Source: an uncultured Clostridia bacterium
GTDB taxonomy: Bacteria > Bacillota > Clostridia > TANB77 > CAG-508
Direction of reading: 5' to 3'
Assembly: GCA_949482135.1 (NCBI GenBank)
Contig: CASYFC010000001.1
Span: 62,001-126,000, forward strand
DNA length: 64,000 nt
Of the stretch, positions 51,590 to 61,500 are shown in pieces. Numbering within the stretch: position 1 is the stretch's first letter; each line of letters begins with the position of its first letter. The notes beneath the pieces are model-generated. The model was not told the origin of the DNA. It did no database searches and saw only the letters and a program-made list of their open reading frames with translations. Position numbers and translations under genes: made by a program.

Positions 51590-52453
51590 ATGCAAGGAAT
51601 TTTAATTATAAACAAACCACAAGGTTTTACATCACAAGATGTTGTATCAAAAGTAAAAAAGATTTTAAACATAAAAAAGGCAGGACATACAGGAACTTTA
51701 GACCCTTTAGCAACAGGTGTGTTACCAGTATTGCTTGGAAACTATACAAAGCTTTCAAAATATTTAATTGAACATGATAAAATTTATAGAGCGAAAGTAA
51801 AACTTGGGGAAAAAAAAGATACAGGAGATTCAGAAGGAAATACAATAAAATTGCAAGAAGTTGATACTAGTAGCTTATCTGAAGAAAATGTAAGAAAAGT
51901 TTTAGAAAGTTTTTTAGGAGAGCAAAAGCAAATTCCACCAGTATATTCTGCTATAAAAGTAAATGGAAAAAAACTTTATGAATATGCGAGAGAAGGAATA
52001 GAGGTTAAAGTAGAGCCACGAGATATTGAAATATATGATATAAAACTATTAAATATAGATAACTTAGAAATAGAATTTGAAGTAAAGTGTTCTAAAGGAA
52101 CTTACATAAGAAGTTTATGCGAAGATATTGCTTTAAAATTAGATTCAGTAGGATATATGAGCTCATTAAATAGAATTTTAGTAGATAGATTTTCTATTGA
52201 AAATGCTATAGATTTTGATACTTTAGAGAAAACAAAAAACAATATTGAAGAAAAACTAATTACTATGGAAAAGGTATTTTCAAATTTAGACAAATTAAAA
52301 TTGTCAGATAGAAAAAAAGAATTATTTTTAAACGGAGTAATGTTAACATACAATTTAAATGATGGAGTATATAATATATACGACTTTAATGATACTTATA
52401 TTGGTTTAGGTATAATAAAAAATAATCTTTTGAAAAGAGATATAATTATATAA
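51590..52453 (+). CDS. truB: tRNA pseudouridine-55 synthase TruB
   Basis: A 287-residue protein: INKPQGFTSQDVV, GHTGTLDPLATGVLPV with catalytic Asp, KIYRAKVKLGEKKDTGD, PPVYSAIKVNGKKLYEYAR, CSKGTYIRSLCEDI. Makes the T-loop pseudouridine in tRNA. The PUA-like tail is short. The gene starts 12 bases after the DHH gene stop. Confidence 0.96.
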   Translation: MQGILIINKPQGFTSQDVVSKVKKILNIKKAGHTGTLDPLATGVLPVLLGNYTKLSKYLIEHDKIYRAKVKLGEKKDTGDSEGNTIKLQEVDTSSLSEENVRKVLESFLGEQKQIPPVYSAIKVNGKKLYEYAREGIEVKVEPRDIEIYDIKLLNIDNLEIEFEVKCSKGTYIRSLCEDIALKLDSVGYMSSLNRILVDRFSIENAIDFDTLEKTKNNIEEKLITMEKVFSNLDKLKLSDRKKELFLNGVMLTYNLNDGVYNIYDFNDTYIGLGIIKNNLLKRDIII

Positions 52454-52498
52454 GTAATGCAATAAAAGTATAAAATTAAATTTTTAAATATACTACAT

Positions 52499-52532
52499 AA
52501 GCGACCAAACGGACGCCCAAGGTATATAAGAA
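52499..52532. other. Short GC-rich patch in the pyrB upstream region
   Basis: In an otherwise 85-90% AT gap, the stretch around 52501-52522 (GCGACC, GGACGCCC) is about 60% GC. There is no ORF and no convincing hairpin. It could be part of a leader RNA, a protein site or a relic. The rest of the 52454-52641 gap shows nothing else except a probable pyrB promoter near 52585-52615. Confidence 0.35.
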
Positions 52533-52641
52533 AATAATATTTTATATTTTTATTGCATTTATTTTACATATTATATATTCTCTTTACAAAAGATATATTT
52601 ATTTGATAAAATAAATAAAATCATAAAAAGGAGTATTTTTA

Positions 52642-53556
52642 ATGAAACATTTAATCGATATTAAAGATTTATCAGTTGAAGAAATTGATAATTTGATTGA
52701 AGTAGCTAAAGATATTATCGCAAATCCAGAGAAGTATTCTCACAAATGCGATGGTAAAATATTAGCTACTTTATTTTTTGAGCCAAGTACAAGAACAAGA
52801 TTAAGTCATGAATCAGCAATGCTTTCACTAGGAGGACAAGTTTTAGGTTTTTCAGAGGCAGCTTCAAGTTCTGCTTCAAAAGGAGAAACTGTATCAGATA
52901 CAATAAGAATGGTGGGTTGCTATAGTGATATTATAGCAATGAGACATCCAAAAGAAGGCGCACCACTTGTTGCTTCAATGAAATCAACAGTTCCAATAAT
53001 TAATGCAGGTGATGGAGGACATAATCATCCAACTCAAACACTAACAGATCTTTTAACAATCAAATGTGAAAAAGGACGTTTAGATAATTTGACTGTAGGA
53101 CTTTGTGGAGATTTAAAATTTGGAAGAACAGTACATTCATTAATTACAGCAATGTCTAGATACTCAAATATAAAATTTGTTTTGATTTCACCAGATGAAC
53201 TAAAACTACCAGAATATGTTAAAAAAGATATTTTGGAAAAAAATAATATAGAATATTGTGAGACAAAAGATATAGAAGAACATATGAGCAAGTTAGATAT
53301 TCTTTATATGACAAGAGTTCAAAAAGAACGATTTTTTAATGAAGAAGATTATATTCGTTTAAAAGATTATTATATATTAAATAAAGAAAAATTAAAAAAT
53401 GCAAAAGAAGATTTATGCGTATTACACCCATTACCAAGAGTAAATGAGATTTCAACAGATGTAGATGATGATCCAAGAGCTTGTTATTTTAAACAAGCAA
53501 ATTATGGTAAATATATCAGAATGGCATTAATTTTGAAATTGTTGGAGGTAAAATAA
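52642..53556 (+). CDS. pyrB: Aspartate carbamoyltransferase, catalytic chain
   Basis: A 304-residue protein: carbamoyl-phosphate site [15 protein letters not shown], 80s-loop [35 protein letters not shown], and HPLPRVNEI. First committed step of pyrimidine synthesis. RBS AAGGAG. The stop overlaps the pyrI start (TAATG). Confidence 0.97.
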   Translation: MKHLIDIKDLSVEEIDNLIEVAKDIIANPEKYSHKCDGKILATLFFEPSTRTRLSHESAMLSLGGQVLGFSEAASSSASKGETVSDTIRMVGCYSDIIAMRHPKEGAPLVASMKSTVPIINAGDGGHNHPTQTLTDLLTIKCEKGRLDNLTVGLCGDLKFGRTVHSLITAMSRYSNIKFVLISPDELKLPEYVKKDILEKNNIEYCETKDIEEHMSKLDILYMTRVQKERFFNEEDYIRLKDYYILNKEKLKNAKEDLCVLHPLPRVNEISTDVDDDPRACYFKQANYGKYIRMALILKLLEVK

Positions 53557-53978
53557 TGAATATAGATAGTATAAAAAATGGGTATGTAATCGATCATATA
53601 AAAGCAGGACGTGGAATGCAAGTATATAATCAATTACATTTAAACGAATTAGATTGTCAAGTTGCAATTATAACAAATGCTAAAAGCCAAAAATCTGGTA
53701 CAAAAGATATAATTAAAATTGATAAAAACATTCCAATCGATTTAGATGTATTAGGATTTATAGATCATAATATAACTGTAAATATTGTTAAAGATGACTG
53801 TATAATAGAAAAAAGGAAACTAAGTCTTCCTGAAAAAATTGTAAATGTTGCAAAATGCAATAATCCAAGATGTATTACTTCAGTAGAAAAACAATTAGAT
53901 CAAATCTTTATCTTAACAGATAAAGAAAATGAAGTATATAGATGTAAATATTGCGAAATGAGTTTAAAGAAAAGATAA
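53556..53978 (+). CDS. pyrI: Aspartate carbamoyltransferase, regulatory chain
   Basis: A 140-residue protein: nucleotide-binding domain (IDHIKAGRGMQVYNQL) and zinc domain with CNNPRCI and CKYCEM (four Cys). It gives allosteric control by CTP/ATP. Separate pyrI next to pyrB is common in clostridia but absent from Bacillus. Confidence 0.96.
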   Translation: MNIDSIKNGYVIDHIKAGRGMQVYNQLHLNELDCQVAIITNAKSQKSGTKDIIKIDKNIPIDLDVLGFIDHNITVNIVKDDCIIEKRKLSLPEKIVNVAKCNNPRCITSVEKQLDQIFILTDKENEVYRCKYCEMSLKKR

Positions 53979-53983
53979 AAAGA

Positions 53984-54017
53984 AAATGCTACTGTTTCAA
54001 AAGCAGTAGCATTTTTT
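53984..54017 (+). terminator. Terminator of pyrBI
   Basis: Stem AAATGCTACTG (53984-53994) / CAGTAGCATTT (54004-54014), T run. Confidence 0.92.
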
Positions 54018-54036
54018 CGGGTTTTACATAATTTTC

Positions 54037-54065
54037 TTGAGTTTTACATAAAAAAGTGCTATAAT
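54037..54065 (+). promoter_or_regulatory. Promoter of the gene at 54121
   Basis: TTGAGT (54037-54042), 17-bp spacer, TATAAT (54060-54065). The decamer TTTTACATAA-like stretch occurs twice (54022 and 54042). Confidence 0.65.
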
Positions 54066-54120
54066 TAAAATGATGCAAAGTTGCTTCATATTCATAATAC
54101 GAACAATTGGAGGTATTGTA

Positions 54121-54753
54121 ATGAAAAGAAAAAAAGTGGTTCGGATCGCAGTAGCTATCATCATTGCTTTGATAATTGGGGGACTTTTCGTATATGTGTT
54201 TATTAGACCTGATATGGGCCCATGCACAGAGTATAAATGCGATGTGAAAGTTCTGTTTAAATTATCAACGACAATCGAAATTGACAAGGAAGGGGAGGAA
54301 TTTGCAAAAATTTCAGGAAATATATTTAAATTTGTCACAGACCCCCTTACTATGTATGATTCGGCTGGAAACAAAATCGCATATGCTGGAGATGAATACC
54401 ATTTTATTGCACAGGATTCGCATTCCATTTATCTAAACAATAGGCTGGCAGCAGAAATGATTGGACGGATAAACTTCTTTGGCGAAACATATGATATTTA
54501 CAACAATAACCAAGAAAAAATTGCAAGAGCTTCTTTCGACAAAGTCAATATAAAAGGAAAAATATATGATATAAATGGAAATCTTATTGCAGACTTCCAT
54601 TCATTTCCTTTCTTTAACGACTTTAGTGTGAGAATTTCTGAAGACTGTGAAATGGACGAAAATGTTGTTTTAATGATATTCAGTTCATATTACAGCGATC
54701 AAAAGGCGGATTCAACAAGTTCGTCAAATAGCCACAAGAGTACCAAAAACTAA
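54121..54753 (+). CDS. Membrane-anchored LURP-one-like (tubby-fold) protein
   Basis: A 210-residue protein: N-terminal helix (about residues 7-29), then a beta-rich domain with repeated strand-turn units such as FVTDPLTMYDSAGNKIAYA, TYDIYNNNQEKIARA and IYDINGNLIADF, the pattern of LURP-one-related proteins. Ser/Lys-rich tail. GC-richer class, CGG Arg at 54142 and 54466. RBS TTGGAGGT; own promoter and terminator. Function unknown. Confidence 0.65.
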   Translation: MKRKKVVRIAVAIIIALIIGGLFVYVFIRPDMGPCTEYKCDVKVLFKLSTTIEIDKEGEEFAKISGNIFKFVTDPLTMYDSAGNKIAYAGDEYHFIAQDSHSIYLNNRLAAEMIGRINFFGETYDIYNNNQEKIARASFDKVNIKGKIYDINGNLIADFHSFPFFNDFSVRISEDCEMDENVVLMIFSSYYSDQKADSTSSSNSHKSTKN

Positions 54754-54775
54754 AATGTAGATACATTAGGTGCGC

Positions 54776-54807
54776 AAAAAGGGCAGTGTGAAAACACTGC
54801 CCTTTTT
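54776..54807 (+). terminator. Terminator after the LURP-one-like gene
   Basis: 14-bp stem AAAAAGGGCAGTGT / ACACTGCCCTTTTT, loop GAAA. Confidence 0.93.
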
Positions 54808-54881
54808 GTTATATTATATATTTGCTAAAATGTGTTTTTATGATATACTAATTTTATAAAAAATTTATACGAAAGGGCGTA

Positions 54882-55970
54882 TTGATAAAAAATCAATATG
54901 TAAAAATAAATATGTATAAAAGAACAGATACTAAACCAATATTTATAAGAGATGTGCAAATTGGAGGGCAAGATAAAGTAGTAATTCAATCTATGTGTAA
55001 TACAAAAACAAAAGATATAGAAGCTACAGTTAATCAAATTTCAAAATTAGAAAATGCAGGATGTCAAATAATAAGAGTTGCTTGTTTAGATATTGAAGAT
55101 GCAAAAGCTATAAAAGAAATTAAAGAAAAAATACATATACCAATAGTTGCAGATATTCATTTCGATTATAAAATTGCATTAGAGGCTATTGAAGCAGGAG
55201 TTGATAAGATACGTATTAATCCTGGAAATATTGGTGACGAAGAAAAAACAAGAGTTGTTGTAGAAGCTTGCAAAGAAAAAAATATTCCAATTAGAATAGG
55301 AGTAAATGCTGGATCTTTAGAAAAAGAATTATTAGATAAATATGGAAAACCTTGTAGTGATGCAATGATTGAAAGTGCTAAACATCATGTAGAGATATTA
55401 GAAAAATTAGATTTTTATGATATTGCTATTTCTTTGAAAGCATCTAATTTAGATATGTGTGTAGAAGCTTATGAAAAAGCGGCTAAAGAATTCAAATATC
55501 CTCTTCATTTGGGAATAACAGAAGCAGGAACAACATTTAGTGGAACAATAAAATCTAGTATAGGTTTAAGTGTTTTATTAAGACAAGGAATAGGAGATAC
55601 AATAAGAGTATCTTTATCAGATGATCCTATAGAAGAAATTCCTGTTTGTAAAGAAATATTAAAAAACTGCAATTTGTTTAAAAATATCCCTAAACTAGTA
55701 TCATGTCCAACATGTGGTAGAATTCAATATGATATGATTCCTATTGCAAAAGAAATGGAAATATTTTTGCAAACTATAGAAGCTGATATTACTGTTGCTA
55801 TAATGGGATGTGCTGTAAATGGTCCAGGAGAAGCAAGAGAGGCAGATATAGGAATAGCAGGTGGAAAAGGAGAAGCTATATTATTTAAAAAAGGTCAAAT
55901 TATACGAAAAATACCACAAGAACAAATAATAGCTACTTTAAAAAACGAGGTTTTAGAAATGATAAAATAG
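54882..55970 (+). CDS. ispG: 4-hydroxy-3-methylbut-2-en-1-yl diphosphate synthase
   Basis: A 362-residue MEP-pathway [4Fe-4S] enzyme making [48 protein letters not shown] with the iron ligands and [15 protein letters not shown]. The best RBS (GAAAGGG) precedes a TTG at 54882; ATG 54912 is the alternative and would give a family-typical N-terminus. Confidence 0.96.
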   Translation: MIKNQYVKINMYKRTDTKPIFIRDVQIGGQDKVVIQSMCNTKTKDIEATVNQISKLENAGCQIIRVACLDIEDAKAIKEIKEKIHIPIVADIHFDYKIALEAIEAGVDKIRINPGNIGDEEKTRVVVEACKEKNIPIRIGVNAGSLEKELLDKYGKPCSDAMIESAKHHVEILEKLDFYDIAISLKASNLDMCVEAYEKAAKEFKYPLHLGITEAGTTFSGTIKSSIGLSVLLRQGIGDTIRVSLSDDPIEEIPVCKEILKNCNLFKNIPKLVSCPTCGRIQYDMIPIAKEMEIFLQTIEADITVAIMGCAVNGPGEAREADIGIAGGKGEAILFKKGQIIRKIPQEQIIATLKNEVLEMIK

Positions 55971-56011
55971 TTAAGTAAATGATAGACAACTAATTTTTAA
56001 AGGAGAGATAT

Positions 56012-57034
56012 ATGAATTATCCAGAAAATCTAAAAAAAGGTGATTTAATAGGAATATGTGCGCCATCAGCAGGAATATCTGAAGAAGAAAAAATTAAGAA
56101 ATTAGAAGATGCTGAATTACAATTAATCCAATTAGGATATAGAATAATAGAAACGGAAAGTGTAAGATTAGAAGTAAATGGTAGAAGCACAACTGCTCAA
56201 AAAAGAGCAGAAGAATTTATGGAACTATGGGAAAATAAAGATGTTAAACTAATTTTATGTGCAACAGGTGGTGATTTCTTATGCGAAATGTTAGATTATT
56301 TAGATTTTGAAAGAATAAAAAAGTCTAAGTCAAAATGGATACAAGGATATTCTGATATAACTGGGTTGAGCTTCTTATTTAATACTATATTAGATATTCC
56401 TACAATGTATTGTCAAACAGTAAAAGATTATGCAATGAGACCTCTTTTTAGAAATTTAACAGATTCTTTAGAAATATTATCTGGAAATGAGATAGTACAG
56501 GAATCATTTGAATTATATGAAAAAGAATGGTTTGCAGAAGGAATAGAAAATCCAAATTATTTATATAATTTAACTGAAAAAGTTGAGTGGAAAAATATAA
56601 TTGGCGGAAATAAAATTGAAATGCAAGGACGAGCTCTTGGTGGATGCTTAGATTGTATTAAGTGTTTTATTGGAACTAAATATGATTGTGTAAAAAATTA
56701 TATAGAAAGGCATAAACAAGAAGGAACAATTTGGTTTTTAGAATGTTTTGAAATGACAACACCAGAAGTATTAAGAACTTTATGGCAAATGAAGAATAGT
56801 GGATATTTTAAAAACTGTAATGGAATTATTTTTGGAAGACCACTATTTATAAGAAATGATTATGATATAGATTTTAATCAAGCTGTAAAAGATGCAATAG
56901 GAAATTTGAATATTCCAATAATTTGTGATGCAGATATTGGACATGTATCACCTCAAATTGCAACTGTAAATGGTGCTATTTTAAAGATAAAATCAGAACA
57001 TGGAAAAGGAATAGTAGAAACTTTATTAAAATAA
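56012..57034 (+). CDS. S66-family LD-carboxypeptidase / MccF-like peptidase
   Basis: A 340-residue serine peptidase. Nucleophile Ser in WIQGYSDITG (near residue 114), Glu in WFLECFEMTTPE and His in DADIGHVSPQ, the Ser-Glu-His triad of the family. It trims murein tetrapeptides during recycling or inactivates nucleotide-peptide antibiotics (MccF branch). Cytosolic. RBS AAGGAGAG. Confidence 0.92.
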   Translation: MNYPENLKKGDLIGICAPSAGISEEEKIKKLEDAELQLIQLGYRIIETESVRLEVNGRSTTAQKRAEEFMELWENKDVKLILCATGGDFLCEMLDYLDFERIKKSKSKWIQGYSDITGLSFLFNTILDIPTMYCQTVKDYAMRPLFRNLTDSLEILSGNEIVQESFELYEKEWFAEGIENPNYLYNLTEKVEWKNIIGGNKIEMQGRALGGCLDCIKCFIGTKYDCVKNYIERHKQEGTIWFLECFEMTTPEVLRTLWQMKNSGYFKNCNGIIFGRPLFIRNDYDIDFNQAVKDAIGNLNIPIICDADIGHVSPQIATVNGAILKIKSEHGKGIVETLLK

Positions 57035-57050
57035 ATTTTAGGGGATAATT

Positions 57051-58223
57051 ATGAAAATAAAAGAAAAAGAGTCTAAGGTAGTAGAAAATGCTGAAGTAAT
57101 TATAAATACTCAAAAGAAAACAAGAGATTCCTCAGTAGATTTAATAAGAATTATTGCTTGTTTAATGGTTATTGCAACACATATGAGTCTTCAAGTACTA
57201 AATCAAGCTTATAACAGAATAGATTGGAGCAGGTTATTAGAAAAAAGTTTCTTAGCTGATGGTGTCCCATTATTTTTGATGATTACAGGTTTTTTCTTAG
57301 CAAATGGACGTAGTTATAAAAAAATATGGAAAAGTACATTAATGAAAATAATATTACCTTCATTAATTTATATACTTTTTACACAAGTTTTCTATATGTT
57401 TATTATAAATAAAGAAAGTTTCATATGGTGTATTCAAAATATAGTAAATAATATAAATCCAATATTAATACTAAAAGGAATACTAACAGGAAACATGGCA
57501 ACAATAAATGGATTATGTGAGCATTTATGGTATATTTTAACTTATGTGAAAATTATTATTTGGATACCATTATTATGTTTAATTTGTAAAGAAGAAAAAA
57601 ATTCAATACTAGCACGTAGAATTGCAATTGGTACAGGGATTTTGGGGGCTGTTATTACAGATATTCAAAGATTTATTGTACTTCCTGAAATTGGATTTTT
57701 ACAAGTATTTAATATAGTTGATAGATCAATATTATATGTTTTACTTGGATATGAACTTTTTGTACATAAAGATAAAATAAAAGGAAGTAAAAAAGTATTC
57801 ATAATTTCAAGTACAATATTTTTGTTTATTAATTTTATAAGATATAAAATAGAAGTACAATATATGGTTCTTAATAGTTTTACAGATATTGTTGGTAGAG
57901 AAACATTTATTGGTTGGAAAAATACTTGTATAAGTATAATATCGGGGATTTCAATTTTTATGGCAATATATTCATTGCAAATAAATAATGAAAAAATAAA
58001 TAAAATTATCAACTGGATTGCAGATAAAACTTTTGGAATTTATTTAATTCATTATTTGATAATAGCAAAAGTTGATTTATATAAGTTTGAAATCTTTGAA
58101 AAATTTTATGAGGAAATAATTTACTTAATCATAGGTGTAACTGCAACATTTATACTTTCATTACTAATTGTTGCTTTATTAAAAAAATTTAAAAAATATA
58201 TATCTTTTTTAAAAAAGATATGA
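57051..58223 (+). CDS. Acyltransferase-3 family membrane protein
   Basis: A 390-residue protein with about ten helices. Opening RDSSVDLIRIIACLMVIATHMS carries the conserved His of the OafA/NodX family, which O-acetylates surface sugars. TKTFGIYLIHYLII-like C-terminal motif (DKTFGIYLIHYL). RBS TTAGGGGA. It lies 16 bp after the S66 peptidase. Confidence 0.88.
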   Translation: MKIKEKESKVVENAEVIINTQKKTRDSSVDLIRIIACLMVIATHMSLQVLNQAYNRIDWSRLLEKSFLADGVPLFLMITGFFLANGRSYKKIWKSTLMKIILPSLIYILFTQVFYMFIINKESFIWCIQNIVNNINPILILKGILTGNMATINGLCEHLWYILTYVKIIIWIPLLCLICKEEKNSILARRIAIGTGILGAVITDIQRFIVLPEIGFLQVFNIVDRSILYVLLGYELFVHKDKIKGSKKVFIISSTIFLFINFIRYKIEVQYMVLNSFTDIVGRETFIGWKNTCISIISGISIFMAIYSLQINNEKINKIINWIADKTFGIYLIHYLIIAKVDLYKFEIFEKFYEEIIYLIIGVTATFILSLLIVALLKKFKKYISFLKKI

Positions 58224-58290
58224 TAGAATGAGCCATATAAATAGAGAACTATATTTTCTTATGGAAAATATAAAATAGGAGGTCTAAATT

Positions 58291-58563
58291 ATGGAATTAA
58301 AAAGATGTATTCGCTGTGGTAAATTCTATGCGGCAGATGTAGATGTTTGCAAAGAATGTGAAAAAAAAGACATGGCAGATTTAAGCAAATTAAAAGGATT
58401 TTTCGCTGATAACTATGTTAGTGGTGTTTCAAAGTTAGAAATATCAGCTTTTACAGGAATTAGTGCAAGAAATTTAAATCGATATTTAGGCTATGATGAA
58501 TTTAGTGGAATTTATATTCCAGAAGGTACTGAAGAAGTATCAAAAGGAACAGTTAGCTTATAG
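58291..58563 (+). CDS. Zinc-ribbon plus helix-turn-helix small protein
   Basis: A 90-residue protein: CIRCGKFY and CKECEKKD (one zinc ribbon, residues 6-27), then an HTH-like segment VSKLEISAFTGISARNLNRYL. Not assigned to a family with certainty; a small DNA-binding regulator is plausible. RBS TAGGAGGT. It ends 17 bases before tyrS and may be cotranscribed. Confidence 0.7.
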   Translation: MELKRCIRCGKFYAADVDVCKECEKKDMADLSKLKGFFADNYVSGVSKLEISAFTGISARNLNRYLGYDEFSGIYIPEGTEEVSKGTVSL

Positions 58564-58580
58564 TATTAGGGGGAATTTTG

Positions 58581-59795
58581 ATGACAGATATAATTAAAGA
58601 ACTTGAAGATAGAGGATATATAGAACAATTAACACATGAAAAAGAAATGAGAGAACTATTTCAAAAAGAAAGTGTTAGTTTTTACATAGGAATAGATCCA
58701 ACAGCAAATAGTATGCATATTGGACATTTTGTTGCATTAATGGTAGCATCAAGACTTCAAAAAGCAGGTCACAGACCAATAATTTTAATGGGTGGAGGAA
58801 CAGCTGCAATTGGAGATCCGTCTGGAAGAACAGATATGCGTCAAATGTTAACAAGAGAACAATTAGACGCAAATGTAGAAGCAATAAAAAGACAAGCTGA
58901 AAGATTTGTTTCTTTTGAAGGAGAAAACGCAGCTATTATTGTTAATAACAAAGATTGGCTTTTAGATTTAAATTATATAAATTTCATGAGAGATATTGGA
59001 AGTAAATTTACAGTAGCGAGAATGATATCTCAAGAATGTTATAAAAATAGATTAGAGACAGGTCTAACATTTTTTGAAATGGGATACTTATTACTTCAAA
59101 GTTATGACTTCTTATATTTACATGATAATTACAATTGCAAAATACAAATAGGTGGAAATGATCAATGGTCAAACATATTAGGTGGCGTTGAGTTGATAAG
59201 AAAAATTGGAACTGAGGATTCTTATGGTTTAACATTTAAACTTTTAACAACAGCTGATGGAAAGAAGATGGGAAAAACAGCAAAAGGAGCTTTATGGTTA
59301 AACCCAGAAAAAACGTCTCCATATGAATTTTACCAATATTGGAGAAATATTGGAGATACTGAAGTTAGAAAAGTATTAAGTTTACTTACATTTTTACCAG
59401 ATGAAGAAGTAGATAGATTATCATCATTAAAAGATGAACAAATAAATGAAGCAAAAAAAGTTGCAGCTTATGAAATTACAAAATTAATTCATGGTGAAGA
59501 AGAAGCAATAAAAGCTAAAGAAGTTGCAGAAGCTTTGTTTGGTAATGGTGGTAATATAGATAATATGCCAACAACAAAATTAGAAGATACAAATATTTCT
59601 ATATTAGATGCTTTAGTTTTAACAGAGGTTGCTCCATCAAAAGGCCAAGCAAAAACATTAATTGCTCAAGGTGGAATTGCTTTAAATGATGTAAAAATAG
59701 AAGATATATCATACAAATTAACAGATGAAGACTTTAAAGAAGGATATGCAATTTTAAGAAAAGGTAAAAAAGTATATCATAAATTAGAAAAATAG
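58581..59795 (+). CDS. tyrS: Tyrosyl-tRNA synthetase
   Basis: A 404-residue class I synthetase: HIGH motif MHIGHFVAL near residue 46, YIGIDPTA, QIGGNDQW, KMSKS-equivalent KKMGKTAKG, and a C-terminal S4 RNA-binding domain (SKGQAKTLIAQGGIALN). ATG 58581 is used rather than the overlapping TTG 58578. No T-box leader is seen upstream. Confidence 0.97.
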   Translation: MTDIIKELEDRGYIEQLTHEKEMRELFQKESVSFYIGIDPTANSMHIGHFVALMVASRLQKAGHRPIILMGGGTAAIGDPSGRTDMRQMLTREQLDANVEAIKRQAERFVSFEGENAAIIVNNKDWLLDLNYINFMRDIGSKFTVARMISQECYKNRLETGLTFFEMGYLLLQSYDFLYLHDNYNCKIQIGGNDQWSNILGGVELIRKIGTEDSYGLTFKLLTTADGKKMGKTAKGALWLNPEKTSPYEFYQYWRNIGDTEVRKVLSLLTFLPDEEVDRLSSLKDEQINEAKKVAAYEITKLIHGEEEAIKAKEVAEALFGNGGNIDNMPTTKLEDTNISILDALVLTEVAPSKGQAKTLIAQGGIALNDVKIEDISYKLTDEDFKEGYAILRKGKKVYHKLEK

Positions 59796-59818
59796 GCCTA
59801 TAATTTAACTTAACATAT

Positions 59819-59859
59819 AGCAGAGCACATTATACTTTAAAGTAGATTTGTGCTCTGCT
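59819..59859 (+). terminator. Terminator after tyrS
   Basis: 11-bp stem AGCAGAGCACA (59819-59829) / TGTGCTCTGCT (59849-59859); U tract weak. Confidence 0.8.
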
Positions 59860-59883
59860 TATATTTTAACATAAGGAGAATAT

Positions 59884-61476
59884 ATGAATAAATCAAATAA
59901 ATTAGCTAAAATTAACTTAAATGTAGTTTGTATAATATTTATAATGCTGTTAGCTATATATTTAAGAACATATAAAATAGAACAAATACCAAGAGGAGTT
60001 AATGTTGATGAAGCTGGTATGGCTTATGATGCTTTTTGCCTAGCTAATTTTAGAGTTGATAGAGCATTAAATAAATTACCAGTTTACTTTGTCAATTTTG
60101 GAGGTGGACAAAGTGTTTTATATGGATATATAACAGCAATATTTATCAAATTATTTGACTTTAGATTGCTTTCAATGAGAATTACAGCAGTTATATTTAA
60201 TTCTATAGCGATTTTATTATGTTATTTTATGATAAAAAAGCATATTGGAGAAAAATCAGCTTTACTGGTAACATTTTTACTAACTATAAATCCATGGAAT
60301 ATGATGTCTTCAAGATGGGGGCTCGATTGTAATTTATTTGCTCCTTGTTTAATAATATCATTATTCTTTTTGTTAAAAGCTCAAAAATGGTATGATTATA
60401 TATTAGCAGGAATTGCAATTGGAATAACTTTATATACATATGCTTTATCATATGTAATTGTTCCAATCTTTTTGATATTGTTATTATCATATATGTTATA
60501 TCCTAAAAGAATAACATTTAAAAATGTTATTCTTTTAGGAGTACCAGTTTTTATTTTGGCTGTTCCTTTAATGCTAATGATTTTAGTAAATAACGGAATT
60601 ATTAATCAAATAAATTGGATTATAACAATACCAAAGCTTCCAAAGTATAGGGGATCAGAAATAAGTTTAGGAAATGTAATACCAAATTTGAAATCATTAT
60701 ATACAATTTTTGTTTATGATGACTTACCATTCAATTCATTACCTAAATATGGAACATTATATAACTTTGCAATCATACTTGCGGTATTTGGATTTATAAT
60801 AGAAATTTATAATTTTGTTAAAAATATAAAAAACAAGAAATTTACTGCTAATTCTGCAATATTATTACTATTTATAGCAAGTTTTTCATTTATGATGTGC
60901 ATATCAGATTTAAATATATCAAAATCAAATTCAATATATTTTCCTTTAATATTTTTTGAATATTCATGTATACATTTTATTTATAAAATGCAAAATCAAA
61001 AGATATGTAAAGATTTAAATATCAAAAATAAAGTAAAAATATTAATTTGCAGATTTATATTAATAGTTATAGCAATTTTATATGTAATAAATTTTGTATC
61101 ATTTTCAAAATTTTATTTTACAAGATATGAAATAGTATATTCACAGCAACAGTTTTTTGAGAAAGATTTATTACAAGTTTTAGAACAAGTAAATGGAAGA
61201 ACAGAGCTTAAAGAAAAACATGTTTATATACATACTGGAGCAGAAAAGCCATACATATATACATTATATGCAAATCCAATATCACCATATGACTTTAACC
61301 AAACAAGAGATGAAAATGATAATTATGGAAGATATACAGTCTTATCTGAAAAAGCTGTAGATGAAAACGGAGTATATATTGTAAGAGCAGATTCTGATTT
61401 TAGTTATGAACTTGCTACATATCATGGATTTATACATGAAAAAATAGGAACATATATATTACTTTATCATTTATAA
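59884..61476 (+). CDS. GT39-like membrane glycosyltransferase
   Basis: A 530-residue protein with about eleven helices. The first external loop carries IPRGVNVDEAGMAYDA (the acidic Asp-Glu expected for GT-C catalysis), with a C-terminal soluble tail of about 110 residues. Predicted polyprenyl-phosphate-sugar dependent transferase acting outside the membrane. RBS AAGGAGAA. Unrelated in detail to the one at 36242. Confidence 0.78.
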   Translation: MNKSNKLAKINLNVVCIIFIMLLAIYLRTYKIEQIPRGVNVDEAGMAYDAFCLANFRVDRALNKLPVYFVNFGGGQSVLYGYITAIFIKLFDFRLLSMRITAVIFNSIAILLCYFMIKKHIGEKSALLVTFLLTINPWNMMSSRWGLDCNLFAPCLIISLFFLLKAQKWYDYILAGIAIGITLYTYALSYVIVPIFLILLLSYMLYPKRITFKNVILLGVPVFILAVPLMLMILVNNGIINQINWIITIPKLPKYRGSEISLGNVIPNLKSLYTIFVYDDLPFNSLPKYGTLYNFAIILAVFGFIIEIYNFVKNIKNKKFTANSAILLLFIASFSFMMCISDLNISKSNSIYFPLIFFEYSCIHFIYKMQNQKICKDLNIKNKVKILICRFILIVIAILYVINFVSFSKFYFTRYEIVYSQQQFFEKDLLQVLEQVNGRTELKEKHVYIHTGAEKPYIYTLYANPISPYDFNQTRDENDNYGRYTVLSEKAVDENGVYIVRADSDFSYELATYHGFIHEKIGTYILLYHL

Positions 61477-61500
61477 AAATTTTTTAAGAGGAAATAAATT

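Noticed and set aside
58224-58580. T-box leader for tyrS
   Set aside because: The space before tyrS is taken by a small zinc-ribbon gene and only 17 bases remain. No specifier loop or T-box sequence is present.
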